64,000 nucleotides of DNA from a virus, in the IMG/VR virus record IMGVR_UViG_3300037010_001227, positions 149,190 through 213,189 of that record; one strand, given 5' to 3'. Numbering within the stretch: position 1 is the stretch's first letter; every line of letters begins with the position of its first letter. Positions 24,333 through 34,353 of the stretch are shown piece by piece. Position numbers and translations under genes: made by a program. Below the pieces are notes generated by a model. The model made no database searches. It saw only the letters and a list, made by a program, of their open reading frames with translations, and was not told the DNA's origin.

Positions 24333-24857
24333 ATGACAAAGGAAGAGTTTATCAGCAAAGCCGTTGAGCGTTCTAAAACTTTTATTAAGGATGCTCAACT
24401 TGACATTAGAAAAATTAGTGAGATGCAATCTCATATTGTTAATTGTCTTTTTAATAATCAGCCGCTATCATATTCTGTAGTGGACAGTGAAGCAAAAGAA
24501 TGTAAGAATATCTACATTATGTTAGATACTCCTTATATCGACCATACAGAAGAAGAAGCGTTCTGTGTATTGGATGTTATTAACTATTACACATTTCCAG
24601 TTACAGCTATTCTTGATTCAATTTCTCTGTCTAAAAAAGGTAAGTTGACAGAAGCTCTTGATATTAGACCATTCATGTTCAGCGGTCCAGCTCCAACTCA
24701 AATTATTTGGTCTGGATCTGATATTTCCACAGTTAAAACTGTAGGTTATCCTTCGCTAACTAATGAAGATGCAGTTGCTGCATTTAAACACTGGATTCAT
24801 TATGTATTCGGTTTACATTTAAATATAGAAACAGGCTACCTGGAGGATTCTTTCTGA
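24333..24857 (+). CDS. Hypothetical protein
   Basis: A 174-residue soluble protein with no recognised motif. It is mixed alpha/beta and acidic. Its stop overlaps the following ATG (TGATG), so the two are probably translated together. It follows the Ser-motif array but lacks the motif. Confidence 0.65.
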   Translation: MTKEEFISKAVERSKTFIKDAQLDIRKISEMQSHIVNCLFNNQPLSYSVVDSEAKECKNIYIMLDTPYIDHTEEEAFCVLDVINYYTFPVTAILDSISLSKKGKLTEALDIRPFMFSGPAPTQIIWSGSDISTVKTVGYPSLTNEDAVAAFKHWIHYVFGLHLNIETGYLEDSF

Positions 24858-25147
24858 TGCTTAGAACTTTGGATTCAACCCAATGTTTGGGTGTAGTGAA
24901 CGGAATTATAGAATACCTGAAAGAAATTGAACGAGCTTCTAATAAACCGTGCTATATGGAACTTATAGATTTTGAAGTAACTACAGAATTTGTAGATTTA
25001 CTCGAATTTGTAGGTTTAGCTTATTTTCAAACAAAAGATTCTTGCGTAATAGCATGGAAGGGTAACATTGACAAAGCAATCTCCTGCATCGACGCCGAAC
25101 GAGAACACAAGCAACTCCGAAACAACCGAAATCTTTTCGGAGAATGA
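24857..25147 (+). CDS. Hypothetical protein
   Basis: A 96-residue protein with three Cys and a basic C-terminus (EREHKQLRNNRNLFGE). It overlaps the next gene by 80 bases, which is long for this genome. No motif recognised. Confidence 0.6.
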   Translation: MLRTLDSTQCLGVVNGIIEYLKEIERASNKPCYMELIDFEVTTEFVDLLEFVGLAYFQTKDSCVIAWKGNIDKAISCIDAEREHKQLRNNRNLFGE

Positions 25148-25466
25148 TAAGCTTGTAGTTTGGGAAATTCCTATTGTTCAGATTTTTAATCTGGTTCATT
25201 GGCCGGACGGTTGTAAAACTGTCCCTACATTTGAACAGCTTGAAGATACTCTTAACATCGTTGAAGGATATAAACAAAGCCCAGAAGAATACGATGAGCC
25301 TGATAAAAAGGCTATTGAGGAATGGCTTAAAAAGAACTCTTTAACTAAATTCAAAAAAGCATACATAGAAGCTGTTCAAGAACATGAACGGCTTGAAAAT
25401 ATTAAACATGACTGGTTTAGAGATAACAAGTTGTTTCCACAACAGTATATGAGAACTGACAACTAA
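25068..25466 (+). CDS. Hypothetical protein, TTG start
   Basis: A 132-residue protein. The frame opens with TTG 25068 behind GGAAGGG and overlaps the upstream gene by 80 bases. Its first 25 residues are a low-complexity Ser/Thr/Asn/Glu stretch, followed by a folded-looking part with several Trp and a charged helical end. The long overlap makes the start uncertain. No ATG occurs early in the frame. Confidence 0.55.
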   Translation: MTKQSPASTPNENTSNSETTEIFSENDKLVVWEIPIVQIFNLVHWPDGCKTVPTFEQLEDTLNIVEGYKQSPEEYDEPDKKAIEEWLKKNSLTKFKKAYIEAVQEHERLENIKHDWFRDNKLFPQQYMRTDN

Positions 25467-25472
25467 GGATTT

Positions 25473-25718
25473 ATGACAAACAAAAAGAAACTGGGATTAT
25501 GTCTTATCCTTGTCTTAATTTCTACTGGTGGAAAGTATGTAACTGCTGGATATATTATTTACCAGTTAGTTTTACATGGGTTTGCTGAATCTTTTATTAG
25601 TTACTACTTGTTACTAATACTTCTGTTGTTCGCATGTTTTAAACTTCAGAAATCATTAGAGGAATTGGCACTAAGTTATATTACTATCGAACCGGATAGC
25701 AATGAAGAAAAACAGTGA
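25473..25718 (+). CDS. Small membrane protein
   Basis: An 81-residue protein with a basic start (TNKKK) and two hydrophobic spans, LGLCLILVLISTGGKYV and SYYLLLILLLFACF, then an acidic tail. The positive start suggests a cytoplasmic N-terminus. It overlaps thyX by 4 bases. Confidence 0.65.
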   Translation: MTNKKKLGLCLILVLISTGGKYVTAGYIIYQLVLHGFAESFISYYLLLILLLFACFKLQKSLEELALSYITIEPDSNEEKQ

Positions 25719-26410
25719 TAACTTTACAAGATCTAACAAAAGAGTTTAAAAAAGATTCTTGGATTTGGGAAACCAACGACAAAGACAAAGTTGAAGTAAT
25801 ATTACCATCAGTAGAAATTATTGATTCTATGGATGGTGTTAGTATTCTTAAGAAATTAGAAAAGATTATTAGAGTAGCATACAAGAGTGAAGATAAAATC
25901 ACTGATACTTCTTATGAGAAGATGCTGAATGTTATTCTAGCAAATAATCATCTATCTACTTTAGAACATGAACATATCACTTTCAAGATAGTGACAAATC
26001 GTGGTGTAACTCATGAATTGGTTAGGCATAGACTAGCTAATTATACACAAGAATCTACACGATATGTTAACTACAGTAAGAAAGGTGGCCAGGTAATTTA
26101 TCCTGCTTGGATGGTTGGTAAGTCTGACAAGGATAAGATGTTCTGGTATGCAAGAATGTGTAGTGCTCTTATGGGATACAATCAAGCTATTACTGAATTT
26201 GGTTGGAAGCCACAGGAGGCACGAGGAATTCTCCCGCATGACGTTAAGACTGAAATCTATTCTACTATGAATTTGCGAGAACTACGGCATGTTGATAGTC
26301 TTCGTGGAGAAGGTGCTAACGCGGCCCATCCAGATATTAGAATAGTTATTTCTGAACTGATGTCACAACTACAATCAAAAATTCCTATTATTTTTGATGA
26401 GAAAGTATGA
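25715..26410 (+). CDS. thyX: Flavin-dependent thymidylate synthase ThyX
   Basis: A 231-residue enzyme that methylates dUMP to dTMP using methylenetetrahydrofolate, FAD and NADPH. The ThyX signature is present as R104-H-R-L-A-N-Y-T-Q-E-S-T-R-Y117, close to the RHRxxSxNxxSxRY consensus, with Ala/Asn and Thr/Gln at two of the variable steps. LSTLEHEHITFKI before it and RGILPHDVKTEIYSTMNLRE after it are the usual flavin and substrate segments. The length is normal. The GTG start overlaps the preceding stop. It is the main step of the thymidylate route, with the deaminase and dNMP kinase genes upstream. Confidence 0.93.
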   Translation: MITLQDLTKEFKKDSWIWETNDKDKVEVILPSVEIIDSMDGVSILKKLEKIIRVAYKSEDKITDTSYEKMLNVILANNHLSTLEHEHITFKIVTNRGVTHELVRHRLANYTQESTRYVNYSKKGGQVIYPAWMVGKSDKDKMFWYARMCSALMGYNQAITEFGWKPQEARGILPHDVKTEIYSTMNLRELRHVDSLRGEGANAAHPDIRIVISELMSQLQSKIPIIFDEKV

Positions 26411-27276
26411 ACGTCGATGTAGGTGTATTAAACAGATTTGATCCCGCATTTGCTAGTCATTTACGTGATATTTTGTCTAATTCATTAAGTATTGAAGAAG
26501 TAAGTAACATTATGGCTAAAGGTAGATATTGCTTAGCTGGAGGTGCTATTAGAAGTTATTATGATGACACAAAGTTAAATGATTTAGACATTTATGTGTT
26601 AGATGATAACACTTGGGATGAAATGAGTAGTCTTGCCCAGGCGTATTCTGCTGAAGAAGACGTAAAAAAATTACGAGCTTCACAACCTGGTATGTATAGT
26701 TTTGGCGCAAGATTCGGAACTTACAAGTATCCATATAAGCACATTGACCATATTTCTTTTGATGGTCTGAAACCAAGAGTAGAATTTTTACGGATCCGTT
26801 ATGTTCCAGACTACAAGAACAGGTTTAATAATAGAGATCTTCCTAAAGTTGCTGACTTGACTGAAGCTGAATTCATCACAGCTACCTCAACGTCAGAAAT
26901 CTTAGAAGGTTTTGATTTTATTTGTTGCACCGCAGCAGTTGAATTTGAAGTTTCTAGTGAAACAAATGATTTGTTTAGTTCTTTAAGAAAAACTCAACAA
27001 GCTATTACAGCAACTAAGAAACTAAGACAACTGGGTATAAAGTTAACAAACTATAAACAACACCCATTGTTTCTGACTTGTATCATCAAGAAAGATTTAC
27101 GACTGACTCCAAGTAAAAATATGCAAAAGTGCGGTATAGCATATAAGAGACTTTACAAATATTTTTCTTATGGATACAGAATTCTTCGTGATTATGATTT
27201 TAAACAGTTAGAAATGCAGAGAGCAGAGGCAGTTCTTTCTGGTTTAGACATAACAATTGCTCAATACGATGTGTAG
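26407..27276 (+). CDS. Nucleotidyltransferase-like protein
   Basis: A 289-residue protein with the head motif of the pol beta/CCA-type nucleotidyltransferases: LAGGAIRSYY (the GG then R pattern) followed by LNDLDIYVLDD, with the D-x-D metal pair. The rest does not match a full CCA-adding enzyme. Similar phage proteins stand alone with unknown substrates. The ATG overlaps the thyX stop (ATGA), and its own stop overlaps the next gene, so this is a translational unit of three. Confidence 0.75.
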   Translation: MNVDVGVLNRFDPAFASHLRDILSNSLSIEEVSNIMAKGRYCLAGGAIRSYYDDTKLNDLDIYVLDDNTWDEMSSLAQAYSAEEDVKKLRASQPGMYSFGARFGTYKYPYKHIDHISFDGLKPRVEFLRIRYVPDYKNRFNNRDLPKVADLTEAEFITATSTSEILEGFDFICCTAAVEFEVSSETNDLFSSLRKTQQAITATKKLRQLGIKLTNYKQHPLFLTCIIKKDLRLTPSKNMQKCGIAYKRLYKYFSYGYRILRDYDFKQLEMQRAEAVLSGLDITIAQYDV

Positions 27277-28018
27277 AAAATACATCTTAAATGTAGCATT
27301 CATTAATAGCTTCTTTTCTTCTTATGGCAACTATAATAGTCAATTTAAACAAATTGTTGCTAAACATGTAATAGAAGTGCATAGAGAACAGTTTGAACTT
27401 CTAGAAAAAGATGTTCCAATGCTTCTACGGCAAGGAAGCAAAATTATTCCAAAACTTTGTAATGCCACAAGTTTCACCACAGAGTTATACACTCAAAACT
27501 ACTTAAAACTGGTTTTGGGTGTTTTATATTATTATGTGGAAGCTTCACATTGGTATAAAGATATAGTTTATAAGAGAGAACAAGGTGATGTGGATTCATT
27601 AATCTTTTTTGAACTATTTGATGCGGAAGAGAACTTACTTTACTCTCCCATGGATTTGTTAAATCCCATTACAATAGATTATGAATCTAGAAGTCATTGG
27701 TTTTGTCGTCGCAATAATTATACGGGTGTTACTAGATGTGAGTTTACTGATGATAAAAATCAAAAGTTTGTTCTAGCAAAATCACAAACAGACTTTAGAA
27801 CAGCAATAGATATGATTGCAACATCTGTTGATATTTATCGTCTTAGAGTAAATCCAAACGCTAACTATCACTATGATGACTTTGACTATCTTAGTTTGCA
27901 GTCTATCTATAGTGAATATACTGAAGATTCCACCTATGTTTTAGGTGAAACAATACCATGTGAGACTGAAAAATCGTTTTTATTCTTGTCACACATTAAT
28001 AATGAACTACTTCTTTAA
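27269..28018 (+). CDS. Hypothetical protein, partner of the upstream nucleotidyltransferase
   Basis: A 249-residue soluble protein. ATG 27269 overlaps the end of the previous gene and is preferred to TTG 27257. It is rich in Tyr and acidic residues, with a helical first half and a Tyr/Asp-rich second half (YHYDDFDYLSLQSIYSEYTE). No motif is recognised. The overlap suggests it is made in proportion to the nucleotidyltransferase. Confidence 0.65.
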   Translation: MCRKYILNVAFINSFFSSYGNYNSQFKQIVAKHVIEVHREQFELLEKDVPMLLRQGSKIIPKLCNATSFTTELYTQNYLKLVLGVLYYYVEASHWYKDIVYKREQGDVDSLIFFELFDAEENLLYSPMDLLNPITIDYESRSHWFCRRNNYTGVTRCEFTDDKNQKFVLAKSQTDFRTAIDMIATSVDIYRLRVNPNANYHYDDFDYLSLQSIYSEYTEDSTYVLGETIPCETEKSFLFLSHINNELLL

Positions 28019-28084
28019 ATCTTGGTTTTACGTAAGTTATAGTTAGCATTTCTAGTGATATTCAGTTTTCGTGTTTCTAATGAA

Positions 28085-28668
28085 ATTATATGTTTACCTT
28101 TGTTTGAATGGAAATTTTAATTTTAGTTTCATTAGAATGCGGTTGAGGTTTATCTGTTTTATAAGTAGATAATTTAGCTTTAGTTTTAGCAGGCATTGGA
28201 ACATCCTTACGACCCTTTGAGACAGCTTTTCGCTATTCAACAGTAAATTTCTACCTACTTGGGATTGTCGAAGTTTTTCTTTATGCTCTTTTGTTAAAGG
28301 TTTCTTTTTCTTGCCTTTACCAACAAGTGACATTTTGAGTTTTGTTTCCTCTGAATGTTTGCGAGGACTTGGTTTAGTTGTTTCTGACATATCTGCTGGG
28401 TTATTACCAACAGCTTGTATGTTATAACCATTTACAACAGAGTCAAATTTATTTATTATTACTTGTGCTATATCAGCAAGAAATGATTTTAAAATAGAGA
28501 GTACAAAATAAGATTCACCATGCAAAATTCCAAGATGATGCTTGTAATTTTGGATTGTGATGATTATCAGCTTTAATGCGCTTTACATACATCGTCTATT
28601 AAGATTAACAATAGAACCAATATAACCTTTATTAGTACTAGTATTAGTAATACAGTAGACACCTGAGG
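28085..28668 (-). pseudogene. Decayed GIY-YIG homing endonuclease with NUMOD3-like repeats
   Basis: Minus-strand fragments begin GVYCITNTSTNKGYIGS (GIY-YIG core) near 28663. They continue LKADNHHNPKLQ and shift. The next stretch is an open frame that includes ITKPSPRK-like and HSEETKLKMSLVGKGKKKKP sequence, then LTKEHKEKLRQSQVGR. These last parts are NUMOD3-like DNA-binding repeats. At least two frameshifts and an early stop break the gene. Confidence 0.75.
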
Positions 28669-28725
28669 TTTTGTTTATTTAGGAACCTCACTACGTTTAA
28701 TTCATCCCATTGTATGGAGATATTA

Positions 28726-29346
28726 ATGGAAACCTACAACAACTCTAAGAGCAATCGTTCTTGTATTGTAGTCCTGAACCAGGCCAATATCACAGGGTTT
28801 CTCAACAATCATGAAAACTCAAATGGCAAAATGCGTATCGACTACAGTAAGCTCTTAGAACAGGCTGCAAATGGTCGAAATCTAATTGGTGCTCTTTGTG
28901 TTTCTCAATGCGATTCACAGATTATGGGGCTTAAGCCCCAGGATTACAAAAAGAAGAACCGGAAGTTCCTGTATTCACTACAGGCATTCGGTTGGACACC
29001 ACTTGAAGTAGAATACAACAGCCTAACTCAAGATGTTACTCAGGTAACTCAGTCAGTTTATAATGCTGTTTGCGAGATGTTATTGGACTCTGAAGGTAAT
29101 CCTAAATATGATCTCGCAAACCTAGACCTTATATTTATTACAGGTTCTAGTCTTTGGTCTACTGTAATCGCACCTTTTAGTGAAAACGGACTTGCAATTG
29201 AAGTTCTGTATCCCAGAAAGTCTACGTCTTCTGCACTATACAGTCAGTTTGTATTCCGTGATCTGTATCCTTTCATCGTAGCTTCTAATACAGAAGTTAT
29301 GTCTCGTCGGCTTGAAGCACTAGCTAACAAGACAACACGGATTTAA
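28726..29346 (+). CDS. NYN/PIN-like domain protein
   Basis: A 206-residue protein with the layout of the NYN (LabA-like) nuclease fold. It has a first strand CIVVLNQANITGFLNN, a central block near TQDVTQ, and a late strand LDLIFITGSSLWSTVI followed by GLAIEVLYP. In active NYN nucleases the first strand ends in Asp-x-x-Asn and the late motif is SGDxDF. Here Asn replaces the Asp and TGSSLW replaces SGDxDF, so it may bind nucleic acid without cutting. The ATG at 28726 follows GGAG. An upstream in-frame ATG (28714) is less well placed. Confidence 0.6.
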   Translation: METYNNSKSNRSCIVVLNQANITGFLNNHENSNGKMRIDYSKLLEQAANGRNLIGALCVSQCDSQIMGLKPQDYKKKNRKFLYSLQAFGWTPLEVEYNSLTQDVTQVTQSVYNAVCEMLLDSEGNPKYDLANLDLIFITGSSLWSTVIAPFSENGLAIEVLYPRKSTSSALYSQFVFRDLYPFIVASNTEVMSRRLEALANKTTRI

Positions 29347-29417
29347 GAATAGAGGAATTAAAACCAAGTATGGACTTGGTTTATTAGTGCCGGAATACCA
29401 AAAATAGAGAAACTTAC

Positions 29418-31400
29418 TTGACAACAGATATTTCGATTTCACCTGAAAAACTATTACAACTTATTTCTGAAACATTTGTAGGTGATTGTCTTACTGAGCT
29501 AACCACTGGAGAATATTCCTTTTCCAGTGGTTTTTCTATTGACAAGAATATCACTGATGAATCTATTTACCGGGATATTATTGATTTTAACTATAATATC
29601 AAATACACTTTTTTCTACCAGCTAGTAGATAGACTCAGTAAAGCTAGTAATAGTTTTAATACAATTAGGGTTAGAGATAACCTAATAAACACCTTTTTTG
29701 ATAAACTATCCAGTATTTATACAGATGCTGCTTCGAATTGTAAGCTGTTCGTAAAAGATAATCAGGTTATTTCTATTATTCTCGGTAGAACATTACCAAT
29801 GAATGCTGGATATGACTATGAACGTGCCGGCATTCCTGAATGTAGTGAAAACTTTGAAATGTCTGAAGGTCAGATATGTTTTGGTCAAGGACAGTGGAAA
29901 GGTTCTAGTGATCCTAAAGATGTAATAGTTATATCTAGAGATTACTTTAGAATCAATGCTTTAGAATATTGTAGTGGCAATCTTAATCTCCTTGTGCATC
30001 CTGAATATGAGCCTTTTTTCTTTGATGATCTCAATTCACAGTATGGCCAAAAGCTTGAATCGTATATTTCAGCTTGCCATTATCCAGAAGATAATTATAA
30101 CTATAACTACTTACTTTCAAGGATTGATTCACCACGAAGAGCAGATAAAAACTCTTGGTATACGAAACGGTCAAAAGATATACGTGTCTTTACGGATTCC
30201 ACAAAATTAAAAGCAGTAAAAGGTTACATCAAACTTCCTATAAAGCATAGTGAAGATTCTATGCAAGCTAAATTTGAAGCAGCTAAAGCTTCAGGAGCAG
30301 AGATTCTGTATAAAGAAATTTCTTTGCTAGACAAAGAAAAACTTATTAAATATGATAAATATGAGATTATTTGCGAAATTGGTCCAATTTTTATCTCCTG
30401 TAAAACTAGTAAATGTCTTGATATCATTAAGAAAACTGAAAATACAAAAACCTTTCGGTTTGATATTTTAAAAAACTTGGTAGGCCCAGTAGCAGATTGG
30501 ATTCTTGGAGATGAACTAAACTATAAGAATCTTAATAATCAGCCATTTCTGTATGTTATACGAAATCTTAATTCAACATTTGTAAATGATATTACATCAG
30601 AAGCTACAGGTTTACTTGGAGTATCTTGGAGAACTAATCCGACTGATGCTCTTACAGCAGTTCGTAATAAGCTAGTAGAAAGAATTCTGTTAGATGAGAA
30701 ACAGTTCAAAGATACTCTAAGACAGCATGTAAAGACTGTGTTCTCTAATAATTCACGGGCACAGTTCCTTGGTCTTGTTCCTGATTTGGCATACAAAGGA
30801 TATAGTAGTCACCCAGGATGGTATATTAAAGAATGTGTTAATGATTCTTTTGGTAGACGCAATCGACGGTTTTCACCGTATTCGTTCAAAGATACTGTTT
30901 TAACTATTGATTTTATTGAATTACTTTCTTCACTATATACTTCAACAGATTACAGATATAGAAGTGTTTTAGGTATTACTAAACAAAGTCAGCTCATGGA
31001 TTACTATCATGATAACTTCATTCCTCAGCCAGATATTGAGAATTCAATAAGCAGCATATCTGATGATCGTTGTTCTAGTGGTTTATTTAAACACTATTTC
31101 CCTAAAGGAACTATTCTTCCTGCAGAATGTATTACTTTATCTACAGAAGCAGTAGAGATTCTAAAAGCAACTGGTTCAATTAGAACTTATAGTGAACTTA
31201 ATACTTGGTTCACATTTGCTAAGAGTTATCTCTCTAACAATACATTCCCATCCTTGCTAGCAAAGATAGATTCAGATCATACTGATATTATCTCTGTTAT
31301 GCATACACTCTGTAAGTTTACTTGTTTCTTACAATATACGGAATGGGCACTTACAGTTCTTGAAGAAGAAGAACTTGTATTGCTCCAACAGCAACAATAG
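29418..31400 (+). CDS. Large hypothetical protein (660 aa) in the MoxR/VWA region
   Basis: A 660-residue protein, among the largest in the window, with no domain I recognise. It is Tyr/Asn/Ser rich, mostly mixed alpha/beta, without signal or membrane segments, and ends ELVLLQQQQ. The TTG at 29418 is the only early start and has only a weak ribosome binding site. The next gene follows 8 bases later, then the MoxR ATPase. Size, intactness and position suggest a substrate or scaffold of the MoxR/VWA machinery, but this is inference from order alone. Confidence 0.65.
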   Translation: MTTDISISPEKLLQLISETFVGDCLTELTTGEYSFSSGFSIDKNITDESIYRDIIDFNYNIKYTFFYQLVDRLSKASNSFNTIRVRDNLINTFFDKLSSIYTDAASNCKLFVKDNQVISIILGRTLPMNAGYDYERAGIPECSENFEMSEGQICFGQGQWKGSSDPKDVIVISRDYFRINALEYCSGNLNLLVHPEYEPFFFDDLNSQYGQKLESYISACHYPEDNYNYNYLLSRIDSPRRADKNSWYTKRSKDIRVFTDSTKLKAVKGYIKLPIKHSEDSMQAKFEAAKASGAEILYKEISLLDKEKLIKYDKYEIICEIGPIFISCKTSKCLDIIKKTENTKTFRFDILKNLVGPVADWILGDELNYKNLNNQPFLYVIRNLNSTFVNDITSEATGLLGVSWRTNPTDALTAVRNKLVERILLDEKQFKDTLRQHVKTVFSNNSRAQFLGLVPDLAYKGYSSHPGWYIKECVNDSFGRRNRRFSPYSFKDTVLTIDFIELLSSLYTSTDYRYRSVLGITKQSQLMDYYHDNFIPQPDIENSISSISDDRCSSGLFKHYFPKGTILPAECITLSTEAVEILKATGSIRTYSELNTWFTFAKSYLSNNTFPSLLAKIDSDHTDIISVMHTLCKFTCFLQYTEWALTVLEEEELVLLQQQQ

Positions 31401-31408
31401 GAGAATTT

Positions 31409-32050
31409 GTGATAGACAAAACATTATTCCATCTAAGATATAAGTTGGCACAGTTTCTTGTGGCTGACATTGTCTTTTCTGGAATAATCAAACAACCTAA
31501 TTTTTCTGATCTCTCTTCATTAGAGTTGATCCAGGAGGATAAGGGGTTTTATCTTACCGCACTACGATTAGTAACAAATCTTACTCAGTTTGATACAAAG
31601 TCTGAACAGGATTCTGAAATGTTCAAACAGAAAATCATTGATGGTAAGACATTGTATTTTAACAAAGGAGTGTTAGAATTAGCAGCTAATAAAAATCTAA
31701 CCGAAGCATTAGCAGAAGCAAAGGATGTAGATGAATTGATTAAGGTAGATCTGTTTGATACCTTAGTTTATCAGAAAATCTATAATGCTTACTTCATGGC
31801 TTTTGAACAGCCAGATTACAACTATCAATTTCTTGATGATGAAACTGCACAGTTAGCAAATTCAAGTATTCCAATCAATGCTTTCAGTTTGTTTGATAAT
31901 AAAACTCTACAAACTATCGAAGGCTTGTTTGATTTTGAAGATAACAAAGCAGTAAGAAAAGTCATTAAGTTCATGAAAGCTCATGAACATATTAAGACTT
32001 ATACGCAGTTTATTGCTTTAGTTGAACGATTTGCAATTGTTAAGAAATAA
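31409..32050 (+). CDS. Hypothetical protein upstream of MoxR
   Basis: A 213-residue, mainly helical acidic protein. The GTG at 31409 follows AGGAGAATTT, a strong site that also sits at the end of the 660-residue gene. No motif recognised. It lies between the large orphan protein and the MoxR ATPase, with only a 60-base AT-rich gap before the latter, and may belong to the same functional unit. Confidence 0.65.
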   Translation: MIDKTLFHLRYKLAQFLVADIVFSGIIKQPNFSDLSSLELIQEDKGFYLTALRLVTNLTQFDTKSEQDSEMFKQKIIDGKTLYFNKGVLELAANKNLTEALAEAKDVDELIKVDLFDTLVYQKIYNAYFMAFEQPDYNYQFLDDETAQLANSSIPINAFSLFDNKTLQTIEGLFDFEDNKAVRKVIKFMKAHEHIKTYTQFIALVERFAIVKK

Positions 32051-32110
32051 TGAATAATATTAGTATTATTAGTAATAACTTTTAACGTAATACAATTTCG
32101 GAGTATACGA

Positions 32111-33415
32111 ATGGCTGACGAAAAGATTGCTAAGGTTGATTATTTCACTTCTGCTTGCCGAATGACCTTAGCACAAGTTCATAAGTTCTTCACAGATGTT
32201 CTTCTAAAAATGGATCCCGCAGATGCTCCTGCTGTTGTCCTTTGGGGCGCACCTGGAATTGCTAAGACTGCCATCATTGAACAGGTTTTTGGAGGTCATG
32301 AATTTGGTCTGGCTACTGTAATTGCTAGTCAGATTGGTCCTCTAGATTCTAACGGACTACCTCACATCGAAAAGCAGAAGATTACCGATGCTTCCGGTAA
32401 CATTGGTGAGACCGATATTACCACTTTTACTCCTACTAACATTTGGGGTCGTGGTAAGAAGAATCTTTTCCTTGACGAACTAAATAACGCACAGCCTTCT
32501 ACTATGGCTGCACTACAGAACCTTCTTTCTTCAAGAATGATGGGTGGTGATAATTTCAACGGAGTTTACATTGTAGCTGCTTGTAATCCTCCTAGCACAA
32601 ATAGTCTTGCTAACGATCTGAACCATCCTTCTGTTTCTCGATGCCTTCACATCATTGTAGACTACACTCTTAATGATTTCATAAACTATGCTATGGAATC
32701 TGGTAAGATTCATCCTGCTATCGTAGCATTCCATAAGAAGACTTCTGGACAGTATCTACAGGCAAAGTGGGAAGTTGTTAAGAATCATGGTTATCAGGTT
32801 CCTGAACCTAGCGCAAATGAGCCTTTCCCCTGTCCTCGAACTTGGACTCTTGCTTCTAATTTCCTTAATGCAATGGCTAAGACTGGAAAGATGGAATATG
32901 CTTTCATACAGCCTATTGTTGAAGGTTGCGTAGGTGTTGCAGCAGCTTCTCAGTTCTCTACTACTTATGCTTATATGAATCGCCTTCCTGATATTGAAGC
33001 TGTATTCGATGGTAAGCTAACTTCCAAGGGAATTGATATGAAGGGTGAAGTAGCAGTAGAATATCTAACTGCATTCTCAGCGATTAATCTTGCTGCAATG
33101 AAGATCGATGAAGCAAAGAGTTCCGGTATAAAGTGCATTATGCCAAAAGCTGATGACGATAAGAAGACTCCTGCTTGGCATCTCCTTGCTGGTCTACATC
33201 GTCTAATTCAGTTCGTTTCCACTGTTTGCTCTCCTGAACTAGGAACTATGGTTATGTCTAACGTAACTGATCGTATTCGCATTCTTCCTTCTTCTTTCCT
33301 AACTGCGATTTATAGCGATATCGACGTTAAGAACGGTCTAACTCGGGCAAAGACTTTCTCTAAGACCGCTCTGACTAATTCTGAGAATCGTAACGCTATT
33401 GCAGGTTCTTTCTAA
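32111..33415 (+). CDS. MoxR-family AAA+ ATPase
   Basis: A 434-residue ATPase. Walker A is GAPGIAKT (residues 46-53), Walker B is FLDEL (120-124), and IVAACNPPS is the sensor strand. These are the marks of MoxR proteins, which work as chaperone-like remodellers with a VWA-domain partner that selects the target. The partner gene is at 34.4 kb. Codons here are noticeably richer in C-ending choices than in neighbours, which fits high expression. A GGAG site precedes ATG 32111. MoxR/VWA pairs are common in large phages, but their target is unknown. Confidence 0.88.
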   Translation: MADEKIAKVDYFTSACRMTLAQVHKFFTDVLLKMDPADAPAVVLWGAPGIAKTAIIEQVFGGHEFGLATVIASQIGPLDSNGLPHIEKQKITDASGNIGETDITTFTPTNIWGRGKKNLFLDELNNAQPSTMAALQNLLSSRMMGGDNFNGVYIVAACNPPSTNSLANDLNHPSVSRCLHIIVDYTLNDFINYAMESGKIHPAIVAFHKKTSGQYLQAKWEVVKNHGYQVPEPSANEPFPCPRTWTLASNFLNAMAKTGKMEYAFIQPIVEGCVGVAAASQFSTTYAYMNRLPDIEAVFDGKLTSKGIDMKGEVAVEYLTAFSAINLAAMKIDEAKSSGIKCIMPKADDDKKTPAWHLLAGLHRLIQFVSTVCSPELGTMVMSNVTDRIRILPSSFLTAIYSDIDVKNGLTRAKTFSKTALTNSENRNAIAGSF

Positions 33416-33436
33416 TACAACTTTTGGAGGTTTAAT

Positions 33437-33595
33437 ATGTTGTATCTAATTATTGCTCTTAGTGCTATTTATATCACAGATACCTAATCTGCACGTAGAA
33501 AAAGAATTGACAACCCAAAAAGTATCAACAAAAATTACAAAACTACCGCATCAATTTTTTTTAACGGTATTCTTGAAATACTCAATAAGTTCTAG
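33437..33595 (+). pseudogene. Small membrane-anchored ORF with one nonsense codon
   Basis: ATG 33437 with a TTGGAGG site opens LYLIIALSAIYITDT, a TAA at codon 17, then ARRKRIDNPKSINKNYKTTA and on to TAG 33593. The frame holds for 52 codons. The parent was a short protein with an N-terminal hydrophobic anchor and a basic tail. Confidence 0.5.
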
Positions 33596-34353
33596 TTTGT
33601 TTCTCTAAAGTAGCTTTACGTGCAGCAACTCTTTTAGCACTTTGTTCTGGTGATTGTTTAGGTCTTGGAACTTTAGACATATTCTTCTTACGTTTTTCAG
33701 ATAGAGAAACTCCAGTTAGTTTATCAAATATCTGTTTACGTAATTCAGCAGAACCAGTTCTACCAGAGTTAGCTGCACTAATTTTAGCTTTAGCTTCTTC
33801 AGAGTGACTTCTACCTAACATAGTTAGATAGTTAGACCTTCTGGTTTACTACCTTTACAACGTTCAGAACGTGTTTTGGCTTCTTCTAATTGTTTAACTT
33901 TAGGTCTAATACTGGCAGCAACGTCAGCAGTAATTTTAGCTCTTGCTTCACGCATTTTAGCTTTAGTTTCTGCTGATTTTGGTTTGCTGCTGGCAATACG
34001 AAGGTTTTCTTTAGTAGTTTCAGAGCATTGTTTACCATATTGGCCATTTAGTTCACCAACATGGTGAACTACAGCAGTTTTATCTATGTTATATCCTGGA
34101 GAATATAAAGAAAAAGATAATTGTTCTTTTCAATCAATTGCTCTTTTTCACAAAGTAAAATAATTTCAAGTTTAAATGAAGTTTCTCCATGTTTCTTCCA
34201 ACTACGTTGTAATTTTTCGTTAGGTGTTTATTAAAACCGTAACATACTTATATGTTTAGCCCAGTGATTTTCAATATTAATGAAAGAGACAATATAAAGT
34301 TTGTTATTATTTGTATTAATGATTTTATAAATTCCGCACGATTTTGTTTTCAT
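33596..34353 (-). pseudogene. Decayed GIY-YIG homing endonuclease with NUMOD3-like repeats
   Basis: Minus-strand ATG 34353 opens KTKSCGIYKIINTNNNKLYI, the GIY-YIG core with the second motif altered to YIVS, then HWAKHISMLRF and stops. Later frames give WKKHGETSFKLEIILL, LKCVKQELK and, at the C-terminal end, GRSHSEEAKAKISAANSGRT with SEKRKKNMSK, which are NUMOD3-like repeats. Several frameshifts and stops. It lies between moxR and its VWA partner, separating genes that normally sit together. Confidence 0.78.

Noticed and set aside
28664-28690. 7-bp inverted repeat TGAGGTT/AACCTCA before the NYN-like gene
   Set aside because: Short stem with a 13-base loop and no T-tract, at the edge of a decayed endonuclease. 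Not enough to name a function.
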